Assembly (NCBI RefSeq): GCF_002865545.1
Contig: NZ_CP025543.1
Coordinates: 124,001 to 188,000 of the forward strand
DNA from: Spiroplasma monobiae MQ-1
Lineage (GTDB): Bacteria; Bacillota_I; Bacilli_A; Mycoplasmatales; Mycoplasmataceae
Direction: 5' to 3'
DNA length: 64,000 nt
Position 1 is the first letter of the stretch, and every line of letters starts with the position of its first letter. Under the pieces are notes generated by a model, which was not told where the DNA came from, did no database searches, and saw nothing but the letters and a program-made list of their open reading frames with translations. The position numbers were made by a program, and so were the translations under genes. This document shows positions 23,424-32,513 of this stretch, piece by piece.

Positions 23424-24257
23424 ATGAAATTAAAAGAAAACGTTCTTATTTTTTCAGACTTAGATGGTACCGCTCTTGCAAGTACTCATAAATTTAGTGA
23501 TAGAACAAAAGAAATGGTTAAAAAAGTATATGATAAAAATTATTACTTTATTCCAGTTACAGCTAGATGTACACTAGACACTTTTGATCAACAATCTATT
23601 TATTTAGGTTTAGATAAATTAAATGGTCTTGCAGCGGCTAACAATGGTACACATATCTATGACTTTAAAGAAAAGAAATGAATAAAAGAAGAGTATATAT
23701 CAGCAGAATCTTTAAAAGAGGTTTTTGATATAACGTTTGGCAAAATTGGTAAATACAAAGTGCACTTTATAGGAGATGACATTTACTATGTGTATGGCGA
23801 GGGTGAAAATTCAAAATACTGAAGTGATATTATGAAAACCGACTATAAAGTTATTCAAAATTTTGAAGATATTGATAGAAAGATAAATCACATTACAGTT
23901 ATATTAGAAAAAAACCCTTCACAACAAAGTGTTGAAGAATTTTACAAAGATTTTTCTGGTATAAGCAATGAACTTGATATAATTAAATATACAGAGAGGG
24001 TTTATGAATTGGCTATTAAAGGAATTCATAAGGGATCTGTGGTTAAAGAAGTCTTAAATTACTTAGGACTAGACAAATCAAATACAACAACATTTGGATT
24101 TGGAGATAGTTTTAACGATTTTGAATTAGCAGCACAAGTTGAATACTTTATTGCAATGGGAAATGGTTTGGAAGAACTAAAAAACAAAGCATCATTTGTT
24201 ACAAAATCAAATGATGAAAACGGTGTAGCTGATTTTATTGAAAAAAATATACTATAA
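23424..24257 (+). CDS. Cof-type HAD-superfamily hydrolase
   Basis: This Mg2+-dependent phosphatase of the Cof/YidA type has 277 residues. The catalytic motif FSDLDGTAL (nucleophile Asp14, acid/base Asp16) is at the N-terminus, a C2 cap occupies the middle, and motif IV GFGDSFNDFEL lies near 222. Cof proteins act on sugar phosphates, pyridoxal phosphate or flavin nucleotides; the substrate is unknown here. A TATAAT box lies at 23392 and a GAGGTGG ribosome site before ATG 23424. trxA follows after 16 bases. Confidence 0.88.
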
Positions 24258-24273
24258 AAGGAGAAAACAGATT

Positions 24274-24579
24274 ATGGCAGTAAAAGTTATAAATACAGTA
24301 GAAGAATTTGAACAAGAAATCGCAAAAGAAGCAACAGTGGTTGACTTTTATGCAGAATGATGTGGACCTTGCAAAATGTTAGCACCAATATTTGATTTAA
24401 CTTCAAATGAAGAAACATCAGTTAACTTCATTAAGGTTGATACAGACAAACTAACAGAGGTTGCACAAAAATATAATGTTATGTCAATTCCCACATTAAT
24501 TATGTTTAAAAACGGAGAAGTTGTTAAACAAAATAGTGGATTTATGTCAAAAGATATTTTAAAACAATTTATAAAATAG
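24274..24579 (+). CDS. trxA: Thioredoxin
   Basis: This 101-residue disulfide reductase has the canonical active site WCGPC near residues 29-33, where the Trp is a TGA codon, and the cis-Pro loop MSIPTLIMFKNGE near 70. The N-terminus (VINTVEEFEQEI) fits thioredoxin. A GGAG ribosome site precedes ATG 24274. It lies between two HAD hydrolase genes as part of a small operon. The reductase-like gene at 59650 lacks a CxxC, so its partner is elsewhere. Confidence 0.96.
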
Positions 24580-24592
24580 GGGGTAGAAAATT

Positions 24593-25417
24593 GTGGTTAA
24601 ATTAATAGCGCTTGATGTCGATGGGACTTTAGTTAAAAAGAAAAATTTAGTATCTAAAAAAAATATCAACGCAATAAATGAAGCACGTAAAAAAGGTGTA
24701 AAAATTTGTATTGCGACAGGTAGAAATATAACAAGAGCTGTAAAAGTTGCTAAAGCAATTGGAATTGATTTAGCTCACGAATATGTAATTACCCTAAATG
24801 GTGGAGCAACTTATAAATACGATGGTTTAGCAACACCTAAATTGATTGAAGAACACTTATTTGAAATGGACGACTTTAAAACAATTTATGACAAAGCAAA
24901 ACAATACAGGTTAAGCACATTTAGTTATGCAGAAGATCCTAATGTTTCTTATGTTGTTAAAAAGAACTTTTTCACTTATGTTCTTAAAAAAGTTTCTGGA
25001 AGAAAATTAATTAAATACAACAGAGATGAAATAGACGGGAAATCATACAAAATAATAATTTATGGTAACAAAAAAGGAATAGCTAAAATAAAAGAGGATT
25101 TAAAACCAAAAGGTTATGAAATGTTCTCTTGAAGTTATGTTCCTCACTCTTCAAATATTGAAGTTAATCCAAAAGGTGTAGATAAACTTTATGCATTACA
25201 AAAAGTTGCTGCAAATTATGGAATTGACTCAAAAGATATAATGTTTTTTGGAGATGGTGACAATGATATTAAAGCTATAAAATGAGTTGGTCACGGAATT
25301 GCCATGGGAAATTCTAAAAAAGATTTAAAAGAAATAGCTAGTGGTTCAACAAAAACAAATAAACGCCACGGTGTAGGTCATTACATCATAAAAGAATTGC
25401 TTAAAAGTGCTAAGTAG
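24593..25417 (+). CDS. Cof-type HAD-superfamily hydrolase
   Basis: This is a second Cof/YidA-like phosphatase (274 residues). Motif I is ALDVDGTLVKKKN, motif II CIATGRN near 43, and motif IV FFGDGDNDIKAIKWVG near 220. The C2 cap spans about 85-190. The start is GTG 24593 preceded by GGGGG; no nearby in-frame ATG fits better. Its stop TAG lies in the loop of the terminator. Substrate unknown. Confidence 0.87.
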
Positions 25418-25430
25418 CACTTTTTTTATT
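25404..25430 (+). terminator. Terminator overlapping a HAD stop codon
   Basis: AAAGTGCT/AGCACTTT stem with loop AAGT, then T-rich sequence. The last codons and stop of the hydrolase are inside the stem-loop. Confidence 0.85.
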
Positions 25431-25465
25431 TTTTATAATTTTCATAAAATAAAATAAAATATATA

Positions 25466-25471
25466 TATAAT
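25466..25471 (+). promoter_or_regulatory. -10 box upstream of the potA leader
   Basis: TATAAT, with no clear -35. A start near 25478 leaves about 24 bases before the leader ATG. Confidence 0.5.
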
Positions 25472-25501
25472 TATCTTATGAAAAAACAAGGGAGGATTAC
25501 T

Positions 25502-25627
25502 ATGAAATTGCAAAGTGTAATAAACATAAATCAATATCTAATTTCGGAATGATTTAACGTAGTAATTACTCGTGTTGAATGATTTGAAAAGGTTTTAGAG
25601 ACCGAAATGCTCCTCCTGATTGCGTAA
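25502..25627 (+). CDS. Putative leader peptide (41 aa) before the polyamine transporter
   Basis: The ORF opens MKLQSVININQYL, has two TGA-Trp codons and ends ETEMLLLIA. A GGGAGGA ribosome site (25490-25496) is ideally placed. The last codons (CTC CTC CTG ATT GCG) are rare in this AT-rich genome, and their CTCCTCCT run (25610-25617) is complementary to both the leader's own ribosome site and the AGGAG of potA. The stop codon lies within the hairpin at 25622-25649. A polyamine-sensing role is inference; no homologue is recognised. Confidence 0.5.
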
Positions 25628-25649
25628 TATATTTTAATTAAGATTACGC
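25622..25649 (+). promoter_or_regulatory. Hairpin overlapping the leader stop, upstream of potA
   Basis: GCGTAAT (25622-25628) pairs with ATTACGC (25643-25649). No T-run follows, so it is not a terminator. It would bring CTCCT (25610-25614) next to the potA ribosome site AGGAG (25672-25676), allowing an outer stem that hides it. Confidence 0.55.
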
Positions 25650-25684
25650 GTTAAAAATTTAATATTTTAAAAGGAGAACATATT

Positions 25685-26740
25685 ATGAACAACAATAATA
25701 TTTTAGAGATTAGAAATCTTACTAAAAGTTATGATGGAAAAGTTGTTTTAAAAGGTGTTGGTTTTAATATTAAAGAAGGAGAGTTCATAACTCTTTTAGG
25801 ACCTTCTGGGTGTGGAAAAACAACTACTTTAAACATAATAGGTGGTAGAGAAAAACAAGATACTGGCGATTTGTTATTTGAAGGTAAGGATTTAACCCCA
25901 ATACCAAGTAATAAAAGACAAATTAACACAATCTTTCAAAACTACGCACTTTTCCCGCATTATGATGTTTATGACAATATTGCTTATGGATTAAGAGTTA
26001 AAAAAATGAAAGAAGACTTAATCACAAAAGAAGTAATGAAATATATTAAGAAATTCTCTCTTGAGGGAATGGAAAATAAAAGAGTTCATGAACTTAGTGG
26101 TGGTCAAAAACAACGTGTTGCTATTGCAAGAGCACTTGTTTTGAAACCAAAAATTTTACTACTTGATGAACCAATGTCGGCTCTTGACGTTCAATTAAGA
26201 AAAAGAATGCAAGATGAATTAAAAGAACTACAAGAAGAAATAGGAATTACTTTTATTTTGGTAACTCACGATCAAGAAGAAGCTTTGACTTTGAGTGATA
26301 GAATTGTGGTCATGAACGATGGACAAATACAACAAATTGGTACACCAGAAGAAATATACAACGAACCAGAAAATAGGTGGGTTGCAAACTTTATTGGAGT
26401 ATCTAATGTTATTGGAAATGGTGTATTTATAAAAGACTTAAAAGTTAAATTTGATGGAAAAGAATTTGACTGTACAGATAAAGGGTTTGGAGACAATGAA
26501 GAAAATATCGACATTGTTTTAAGACCTGAAGATTTACAGATTGTAGAACCAAACAAAGGTTTCTTTAATGGTTCGGTTGAAAACATAATTTTCAAAGGTG
26601 TGCACTATGAAATTACTATTAAAACAGAAAATAGAATGTATATAGTTCACACAACTGAATTCCATGATTTTGATAAAGAAGTTTCTATTAAATGAAATCC
26701 AGAAGATTTACACATAATGTGAAAAGAAATTGATGAATAA
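25685..26740 (+). CDS. potA: Spermidine/putrescine ABC transporter, ATP-binding subunit
   Basis: This 351-residue ATPase powers polyamine import. Walker A GPSGCGKTT is near residue 40, the Q-loop is NYALFPHYDVYDNIAYGL, the signature LSGGQKQRVAIARAL lies near 139 and Walker B LLLDEPMSALD near 160. A C-terminal TOBE-like domain follows after about 245. These features match the PotA/MalK-type importer ATPases. TGA codons near the end encode Trp. The gene overlaps potB by 8 bases and starts the three-gene operon, downstream of a leader ORF. Confidence 0.92.
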
Positions 26741-27743
26741 TTTAGTTAACGAAAAAGACATTATTGAAACACAAAATAATGTTGAATTCGAAAAAGAATT
26801 AGACGATATTGAAAACATTGAATCTGAAGGAACAGAAATAGAAATAGAAATACCAAAAGTTAAATTTAAAGATAAAATAGCAGAATTTAAAATCGTAAAA
26901 GGACTAAGGGGAAAGGTTTGACCTATTATGCTCCCTTTTATGGTTGTAATGGGATTTTTAGTTGTACTTCCACTACTTGGAATAGTTATATTTGCAATAG
27001 TTGAAGCAACTGGGAACAGTATTAAATTTAAAATTGACTTTACAAACTTTATAAAATTATTAACATCAGGATCAATTCTATATGTTATGTTTTTATCTTT
27101 GCTTTATGCATTTATTGCAAGTTTAATTTGTGTTGCTTGTGCATATCCGATTGCTTTGGTTATGGCTCAACTGAAAAATAAAATGCTTGCTAAAAATGTT
27201 TGAGTGTTAGTGACGTTGCCTATTTGAATAAGTATGATTCTAAAAATACTTGGATTAAGAAGTTTATTCTTATTAATTTCTCCAAGTGTTTTAGGAACTC
27301 CAATTGCAGTTGTTATTGGTATGGTGTACATGTTTTTACCATTTGCAATCTCACCAATTTATAATGCAATTGAAAATCAAGACCCAAATTATTATTTAGC
27401 TGCTTTGGATTTAAAGGCAAGTAAGTCAAGAGCTTTTTGACAAACAACTTTTAGACAATCTTTACCAGGAGTCTTTGCTGGATTTACATTAGTTTTAGTA
27501 CAAGCAGCAACATCATTGCTGATTGTAAGATATATGGGTGATGGAAAAATAAATTTAATTACAACCATTATAGAGAACTACTTCTTTAGGGGTACAGACT
27601 TTACTTTTGGTGCAACAATAGCTATTGTTTTGGCTTTGCTTTTATTTGCAATTATGGGGGTTATGAAGTTAATCTCAAACAAATTCGAGGTGAAAGGAGC
27701 ATCTAAAAAATGAAAAAATTCATCAAATCAAGTTACTTCTTAA
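26733..27743 (+). CDS. potB: Spermidine/putrescine ABC transporter, permease PotB
   Basis: This inner permease subunit has 336 residues. The first 60 are an acidic, Glu-rich cytoplasmic extension unusual for PotB. Six hydrophobic segments follow, with the EAA loop near residues 215-235 (YLAALDLKASKSRAFWQ). ATG 26733 lies inside the end of potA. The reading frame continues through a TGA at 27711 to TAA 27741-27743, overlapping potC by 34 bases. Confidence 0.9.
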
Positions 27744-30700
27744 TAATGATGTTATTCATCTATGTTCCTATTGCTGTTATGATTTTATTCTCATTTAACT
27801 CTGGGAATAGCACAAGTAGTTGAAGTGGATTTAGTTTAGAATGATATTCAAAACTAATAACTAACTCACCGTTTATGAAATCAATTACAGTCTCTTTGTT
27901 TGTGGCAATGGTTTCAACAATAATTTCATTAATTATTGGTATGATGGCTGTAGTTGGTTTAACTAAAATAAGAAAAAGAACAGCTGATAACTGAGTTAGA
28001 ATAGCAAACATTCCATTAGTAAATGCAGATGTAATTACTGCTGTTGGATTAATGTTAATTTTTGTTCTAGCTGGTGTTAAGTTTGGTATTGTAACTTTAA
28101 TTGCTGCACACGTTTCATTTAACGTGCCTTATGTAATTATTACAGTTTTGCCATTTATGAATAGAATTGATAAAAATGTTTTAGAAGCATCAAAAGACTT
28201 GGGTGGAAACCAAAGACAAACTTTCTATAAAGTTGTTTTACCAATCTTAACTCCATGTATTATTACAGCTGCTGCAATTTGTTTTGCGATGAGTTTTGAT
28301 GACTTTATTATTTCTTACTTTACAGGTGGAGGACAAACTAATGTTTCAACTTTCATTTATACCGCAAAAAGAATGCAACCTTATATAAATGCATTTGGAA
28401 CTTTATTAGTTGCATCAATTGTATTTATTATTTTGGTTTGAAACATTATTACATTTTCAATCCAAAGATCAAAAGAAGTTAAATTACAAATTAAAAAAGG
28501 TGAATATAAAATTAAACTTATTTCAAAAATTGAAAATGAAATTCTATATTTACAAAATTGTCTTTCAACAGGAACAAAAATTGAAAGATCTAAAAATTTG
28601 AAATTGTTAGCTCAATATAGATTGCTTAAATTTCAAATTAGAGCGCTTAATAATAAAAATAATAATAAAAAAATTAGTAAATTAGAATGAAAAAAGGAAT
28701 TAATTTCATCAGAAATTAAAAGCGAAAAAAGATACTTTACTATTTTTAAAAAATTAAATATTAAAAAATCTCAAATAGAGTCAAAAATTAAATTAATGAC
28801 TAATGATAAAAAAATTAAAAGGTACGAACAAGTTCTATCAAAATTAGATAGAAAAATTAACAAATATGATAAGGAAATAGAATGAATAAATAACAGAAAT
28901 GAAATTGATAAGGAAAGATCGCACGACATTGGACAACAAATTGTAGATTTAAAAGAAGAGTTAGCCGGACTTGAAAATCCAAGTGCTAAATTAGTTTCTT
29001 GATATAACAAGAAAATTAAAGTTCTTTCAATAAAAAGAGATAGTTTATTGGAGGGAAGAAACCAATATAAACTTAGAGTTACTATTGAAAAACTTGCCCT
29101 AATTCAAAAAGACAATCAAGAAAAATCAGAAATTAAATATAAACAATTTAAAGAAATTGAAGAAAAAGTATTTAGAAAAATATCTTTAGTTGAATCTATC
29201 GACAAACAAATTGAATTTTTAGATAAAGAAAATGAAAACTACAAAAATAAATTAGCTGAATTAAAAACTTTAAGAAAAGAAAAACTTGAAGATGCAACAG
29301 AGGATTTAAGATCTAAACTGGCTACAAGTGAAGAAAAACTTGATAAAGTAAACAAACACGTAAAAGCCAAAAAAGATAAATATTTCCCTGATGTTTTAGA
29401 AGAGAACTATGTTCCAAAATCAAATAGATGAATTAAAAGAAATTGAAAACAACTTACTATGGGAACTGCCCTTTTAGGGTCATTCTCATTGTTAACAACT
29501 GCTTATGTTATGAATAACATTTATGACTTAACAATTGGTAACTGAGGAAGCTATATTGACCCAGAATTAATTACAGAATTTGAACAAGAAACAGGTTTAA
29601 AAGTTAATTATCAACAATATGATTCAAATGAATCATTATATAACAAGACTTATACATTTAACTATGACATTATGGTTCCAAGTGACTACATGGTTGAAAA
29701 ACTAGCTACAGAGGGTGGTTTACAAAGAATTGATTGATGTAAAGTTGAAAATATTGCTGCACCTGACGGTAGAACAAATCCACAAGAATGTGAAGAAGTG
29801 GTAGAAACAGAAACTGAAAATGAAGTTCGTGAAGGTCAAAATGATGACGGATATGAATTACATTACAATGAAGGTATTAGAAAAGTTCATGAAAATAGTG
29901 AGTTTACTGACGCTGAAGGGGTGGAATCAAACCTTCTAGATTACTCAATACCTTGATTCTGGGGTGATGTAAGAATTGTATTTAACTTAGGTGAATATGA
30001 AAATGGAAAATTTATTCATAACGAACCATTGGTAGAATTCTTATCTGCAAAAGGTGTAATAGAAGAAAATAAAGACGAAAACAATAATCCAAATGAAAAT
30101 TACGAAAATGAACCTTATATTGTAAATGAAGATAAATTATCTTGAAATATTTTGTGAGAAGCTGCTAATGCAAACTTCAATTTAGCATTAAACGAAGATC
30201 CAAAAAATGTGTTTATGTATGGTTTCCAAAAATTATATGGAACAGTACAAGCAGAAGATAATTTAGCAATTAATGATTTGAATAACAAAATTTCAAAACA
30301 ACAGCAAGTTGATAATGTATCAAAAGAAATAGATACATTAGTAAGTCACAGAAATGTAGGACTTTATGGAGATCAATTGTTAGATAAAGTTCATGATAAA
30401 GATTTTGATATTGCTGTTATGTATAATGGTGACCTAATTTATGCAATGCAAGATGATTTTGAAAGTGAAGCAGAAGAAGATTCGATTTCTAATTTAGAAA
30501 ATGAAAATGAATCAAATGACTACAAATTCACAGTCGTTTCAGGCGTTCCTGACGCTAATTTACAACAAAATGTATTTATTGACGGAGAAAAAGTTAATAA
30601 AGAATCAACTAACTTATGAAGTGACAACCTTGTTATTTCAAGTGTTAACTCAAATTTAGATGCAACATACAAGTTTATAAACTTTATGTATGAAAGAGAA

Positions 30701-30895
30701 GCTCAAAAAGCCTTAATTGATGAAACTGGTATGCCAACAGCATTTGATGAAATGTTGGATTATGGTATGAAACAAGGTGATGAATGGGCTAAATGATTCA
30801 CTCCAAGTAATAGGGGCTCTGCATTTGGTTTTGATGAAAAAATAGATAATTATCTTGTTGATAAATTTAACCAAATAATTTCTACAAAACACTAG
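27710..30895 (+). CDS. potCD: Fused polyamine permease and substrate-binding protein (PotC-coiled coil-PotD)
   Basis: One 1061-residue protein covers two roles. Residues 1-250 are a PotC permease with six membrane segments and an EAA loop (EASKDLGGNQRQTFYKVVLP). Residues 250-575 are a Lys/Glu-rich, coiled-coil-like region predicted in the cytoplasm. A membrane segment at about 580-605 (TMGTALLGSFSLLTTAY) crosses back out. Residues 610-1061 are a PotD-type extracellular binding protein, starting at a YDLTIGNWGSYIDPELI-like strand. Fusion tethers the receptor to its channel, which suits a cell without a periplasm. PotC-PotD fusions are known in mollicutes; the large internal coil is notable. 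AAAGGAG lies upstream of ATG 27710. Confidence 0.88.
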
Positions 30896-30899
30896 AATT

Positions 30900-30930
30900 A
30901 AAGCCCTTTTTTAAGGGTTTTTATTTTTTT
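30900..30930 (+). terminator. Terminator after potCD
   Basis: AAGCCCTT pairs with AAGGGTTT (one G-T pair), followed by a T-rich tail. Confidence 0.8.
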
Positions 30931-30972
30931 AACCTTTATGATTAATCTATACTAGATTTTAGTTTTTTTTAG

Positions 30973-30978
30973 TATAAT
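30973..30978 (+). promoter_or_regulatory. -10 box of tRNA-Cys
   Basis: TATAAT ends 12 bases before the tRNA, with no clear -35. Confidence 0.5.
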
Positions 30979-30990
30979 CATTTAGGTAAT

Positions 30991-31065
30991 GGTACCATAG
31001 CCAAGAGGCTAAGGCATGGGACTGCAACTCCCTGATCGTCGGTTCGACTCCGACTGGTACCTCCA
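30991..31065 (+). tRNA. trnC: tRNA-Cys (GCA)
   Basis: Acceptor GGTACCA/TGGTACC, anticodon GCA, encoded CCA. It has its own promoter and terminator. Confidence 0.95.
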
Positions 31066-31075
31066 AAATGAATTT

Positions 31076-31100
31076 AAAAGAGCAAATAGTGCTCTTTTTT
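31076..31100 (+). terminator. Terminator after tRNA-Cys
   Basis: AAAGAGCA/TGCTCTTT stem followed by TTTTT. Confidence 0.85.
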
Positions 31101-31172
31101 ATTTATTTTATTAAAAAAGACACATATTGTTTTTTTATTTGCTATAATAAATATTGTCAATTTTGTACAAAG

Positions 31173-31203
31173 TTGATAAAAAAAGAACAAAATGTAATAT
31201 AAT
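31173..31203 (+). promoter_or_regulatory. Promoter of the nine-tRNA cluster
   Basis: TTGATA (31173-31178) and TATAAT (31198-31203) with a 19-base spacer. An alternative -35 is TTGTAC at 31163. Confidence 0.5.
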
Positions 31204-31229
31204 ATTTTTGGTTGTTTTCACACAAAAAT

Positions 31230-31306
31230 GCGCCCTTAGATCAATTGGATAGATCGTTTGACTACGGATCAAAAGGTTAGGGGTTCGAGTCCCTTAGGGC
31301 GCGCCA
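31230..31306 (+). tRNA. trnR: tRNA-Arg (ACG)
   Basis: Acceptor GCGCCCT/AGGGCGC, anticodon ACG in loop CTACGGA (A34 probably edited to inosine), encoded CCA. Confidence 0.95.
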
Positions 31307-31349
31307 TTATTGAGAGCAATCATGAATATTATTAAATATTCATATACTT

Positions 31350-31426
31350 CGGGAAGTGGCTCAGCTTGGTAGAGCATTCGGTTTGGGACCGAAGGGTCGC
31401 AGGTTCGAATCCTGTCTTCCCGACCA
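31350..31426 (+). tRNA. trnP: tRNA-Pro (TGG)
   Basis: Acceptor CGGGAAG/CTTCCCG, anticodon TGG, encoded CCA. Confidence 0.95.
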
Positions 31427-31452
31427 TTTAATTTAATATTTTATTTATATAT

Positions 31453-31528
31453 GGGCCCGTAGCTCAGCTGGGAGAGCACCTGCCTTGCACGCAGGGGGTC
31501 GACGGTTCGATCCCGTTCGGGTCCACCA
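31453..31528 (+). tRNA. trnA: tRNA-Ala (TGC)
   Basis: Anticodon TGC in loop CTTGCAC. The acceptor's third pair is C-G in GGGCCCG/CGGGTCC, with G-T wobble beside it. Encoded CCA. Confidence 0.93.
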
Positions 31529-31535
31529 TATATAT

Positions 31536-31612
31536 GGCGGGGTAGCTCAGCTGGTTAGAGCGCTCGGCTCATACCCGGGAGGTCAAGAGTTCAAGTCTCT
31601 TCCCCGCTACCA
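31536..31612 (+). tRNA. trnM: tRNA-Met (CAT), elongator
   Basis: Anticodon CAT. Acceptor GGCGGGG/CCCCGCT and the overall body resemble the elongator Met tRNA of Bacillus, and the paired first base rules out initiator type. Confidence 0.85.
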
Positions 31613-31639
31613 TATATTTTATTGTTTATTTTATATTTT

Positions 31640-31716
31640 GGACCTTTAGCTCAGTTGGTTAGAGCATCCGGCTCATAACCGGATGGTCATTGGTTCGAGT
31701 CCAATAAGGTCCACCA
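31640..31716 (+). tRNA. trnI: tRNA-Ile2 (CAT, lysidine type)
   Basis: Anticodon CAT, but the body (GGACCTTTAGCTCAGTTGG) matches the Bacillus-type AUA-reading isoleucine tRNA whose C34 is changed to lysidine by TilS. Assignment is from remembered sequence similarity. Confidence 0.8.
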
Positions 31717-31760
31717 TCATGATGACTCTATTATGATCATGAAGGGGCAAAACAAAATAC

Positions 31761-31853
31761 GGAAGATTACCCAAGCCTGGCTGAAGGGGTCGGTCTTGAA
31801 AACCGAGAGTCGGGGAAACCCGAGCGGGGGTTCGAATCCCTCATCTTCCGCCA
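31761..31853 (+). tRNA. trnS: tRNA-Ser (TGA)
   Basis: A class II tRNA of 93 bases with a long variable arm, anticodon TGA, acceptor GGAAGAT/ATCTTCC and encoded CCA. Confidence 0.95.
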
Positions 31854-31860
31854 TTTTTAT

Positions 31861-31936
<76 letters not shown>

Positions 31937-31939
31937 TTT

Positions 31940-32016
31940 GGCCCCATAGCGAAGTTGGTTATCGCGCCTCCCTGTCACGGAGGAGATCACGGGTTCGAGT
32001 CCCGTTGGGGTCGCCA
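31940..32016 (+). tRNA. trnD: tRNA-Asp (GTC)
   Basis: Acceptor GGCCCCA/TGGGGTC with one G-T pair, anticodon GTC, encoded CCA, only 3 bases after tRNA-fMet. Confidence 0.94.
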
Positions 32017-32021
32017 TTATC

Positions 32022-32097
32022 GGTTTTGTAGCTCAGTTGGTAGAGCAATTGATTGAAGCTCAATGTGTCGGCGGTTCAACTCCGTCCAAAACCACCA
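32022..32097 (+). tRNA. trnF: tRNA-Phe (GAA)
   Basis: Acceptor GGTTTTG/CAAAACC, anticodon GAA, encoded CCA. Last of the cluster. Confidence 0.94.
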
Positions 32098-32111
32098 TTT
32101 ATGAAAACGAG

Positions 32112-32137
32112 AGGCGTCATAGAATGACGTTTTTTTA
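32112..32137 (+). terminator. Terminator after tRNA-Phe
   Basis: CGTCAT-AGA-ATGACG hairpin with a T-run. Confidence 0.82.
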
Positions 32138-32169
32138 TTCAAAAATATCAAAAAAAATTAATTTTTTAA

Positions 32170-32198
32170 TTGTATTTTAAAAGTTAATATTCTATAAT
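32170..32198 (+). promoter_or_regulatory. Promoter of tRNA-Ile (GAT)
   Basis: TTGTAT (32170-32175), 17-base spacer, TATAAT (32193-32198). Confidence 0.65.
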
Positions 32199-32211
32199 TA
32201 ATATTGTTTTA

Positions 32212-32288
<77 letters not shown>

Positions 32289-32303
32289 TTAAGAAAAATA
32301 TTT

Positions 32304-32327
32304 AACACCCATTAAGGGTGTTTTTTT
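32304..32327 (+). terminator. Terminator after tRNA-Ile
   Basis: AACACCC/GGGTGTT stem with loop ATTAA and a T-run. Confidence 0.85.
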
Positions 32328-32340
32328 ATTTTTATGTAGG

Positions 32341-32346
32341 TATAAT
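32341..32346 (+). promoter_or_regulatory. -10 box upstream of the mgtA leader
   Basis: TATAAT, with only the terminator's T-run where a -35 would be. The leader ATG is 30 bases downstream. Confidence 0.5.
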
Positions 32347-32375
32347 AATAGCGGTTTAGAAAAGAGGTGGTAAAT

Positions 32376-32474
32376 ATGAGTATTCCTTCCGTCGATCAGT
32401 TAGAAATATTAATAAAAAATAAAACGGTAAGAAGTATTGCTAATTTACCATCTGTTTTTGCATTGTCAAAATAG
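32376..32474 (+). CDS. Putative leader peptide (32 aa) before mgtA
   Basis: The ORF starts MSIPSVDQLEIL and ends LPSVFALSK, with an AAGAGGTGG ribosome site 7 bases ahead of ATG 32376. It ends 39 bases before the mgtA ATG, which has its own AAGGAG. A GGTAA/TTACC pairing flanks codons in the second half. Leader ORFs before Mg2+ ATPase genes are known in enterobacteria (mgtL), but this peptide is not similar. A regulatory role is inference. Confidence 0.45.
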   Translation: MSIPSVDQLEILIKNKTVRSIANLPSVFALSK

Positions 32475-32513
32475 ATATTTAAGTTAGCTTTCATAAATAA
32501 GGAGAACGATGTT

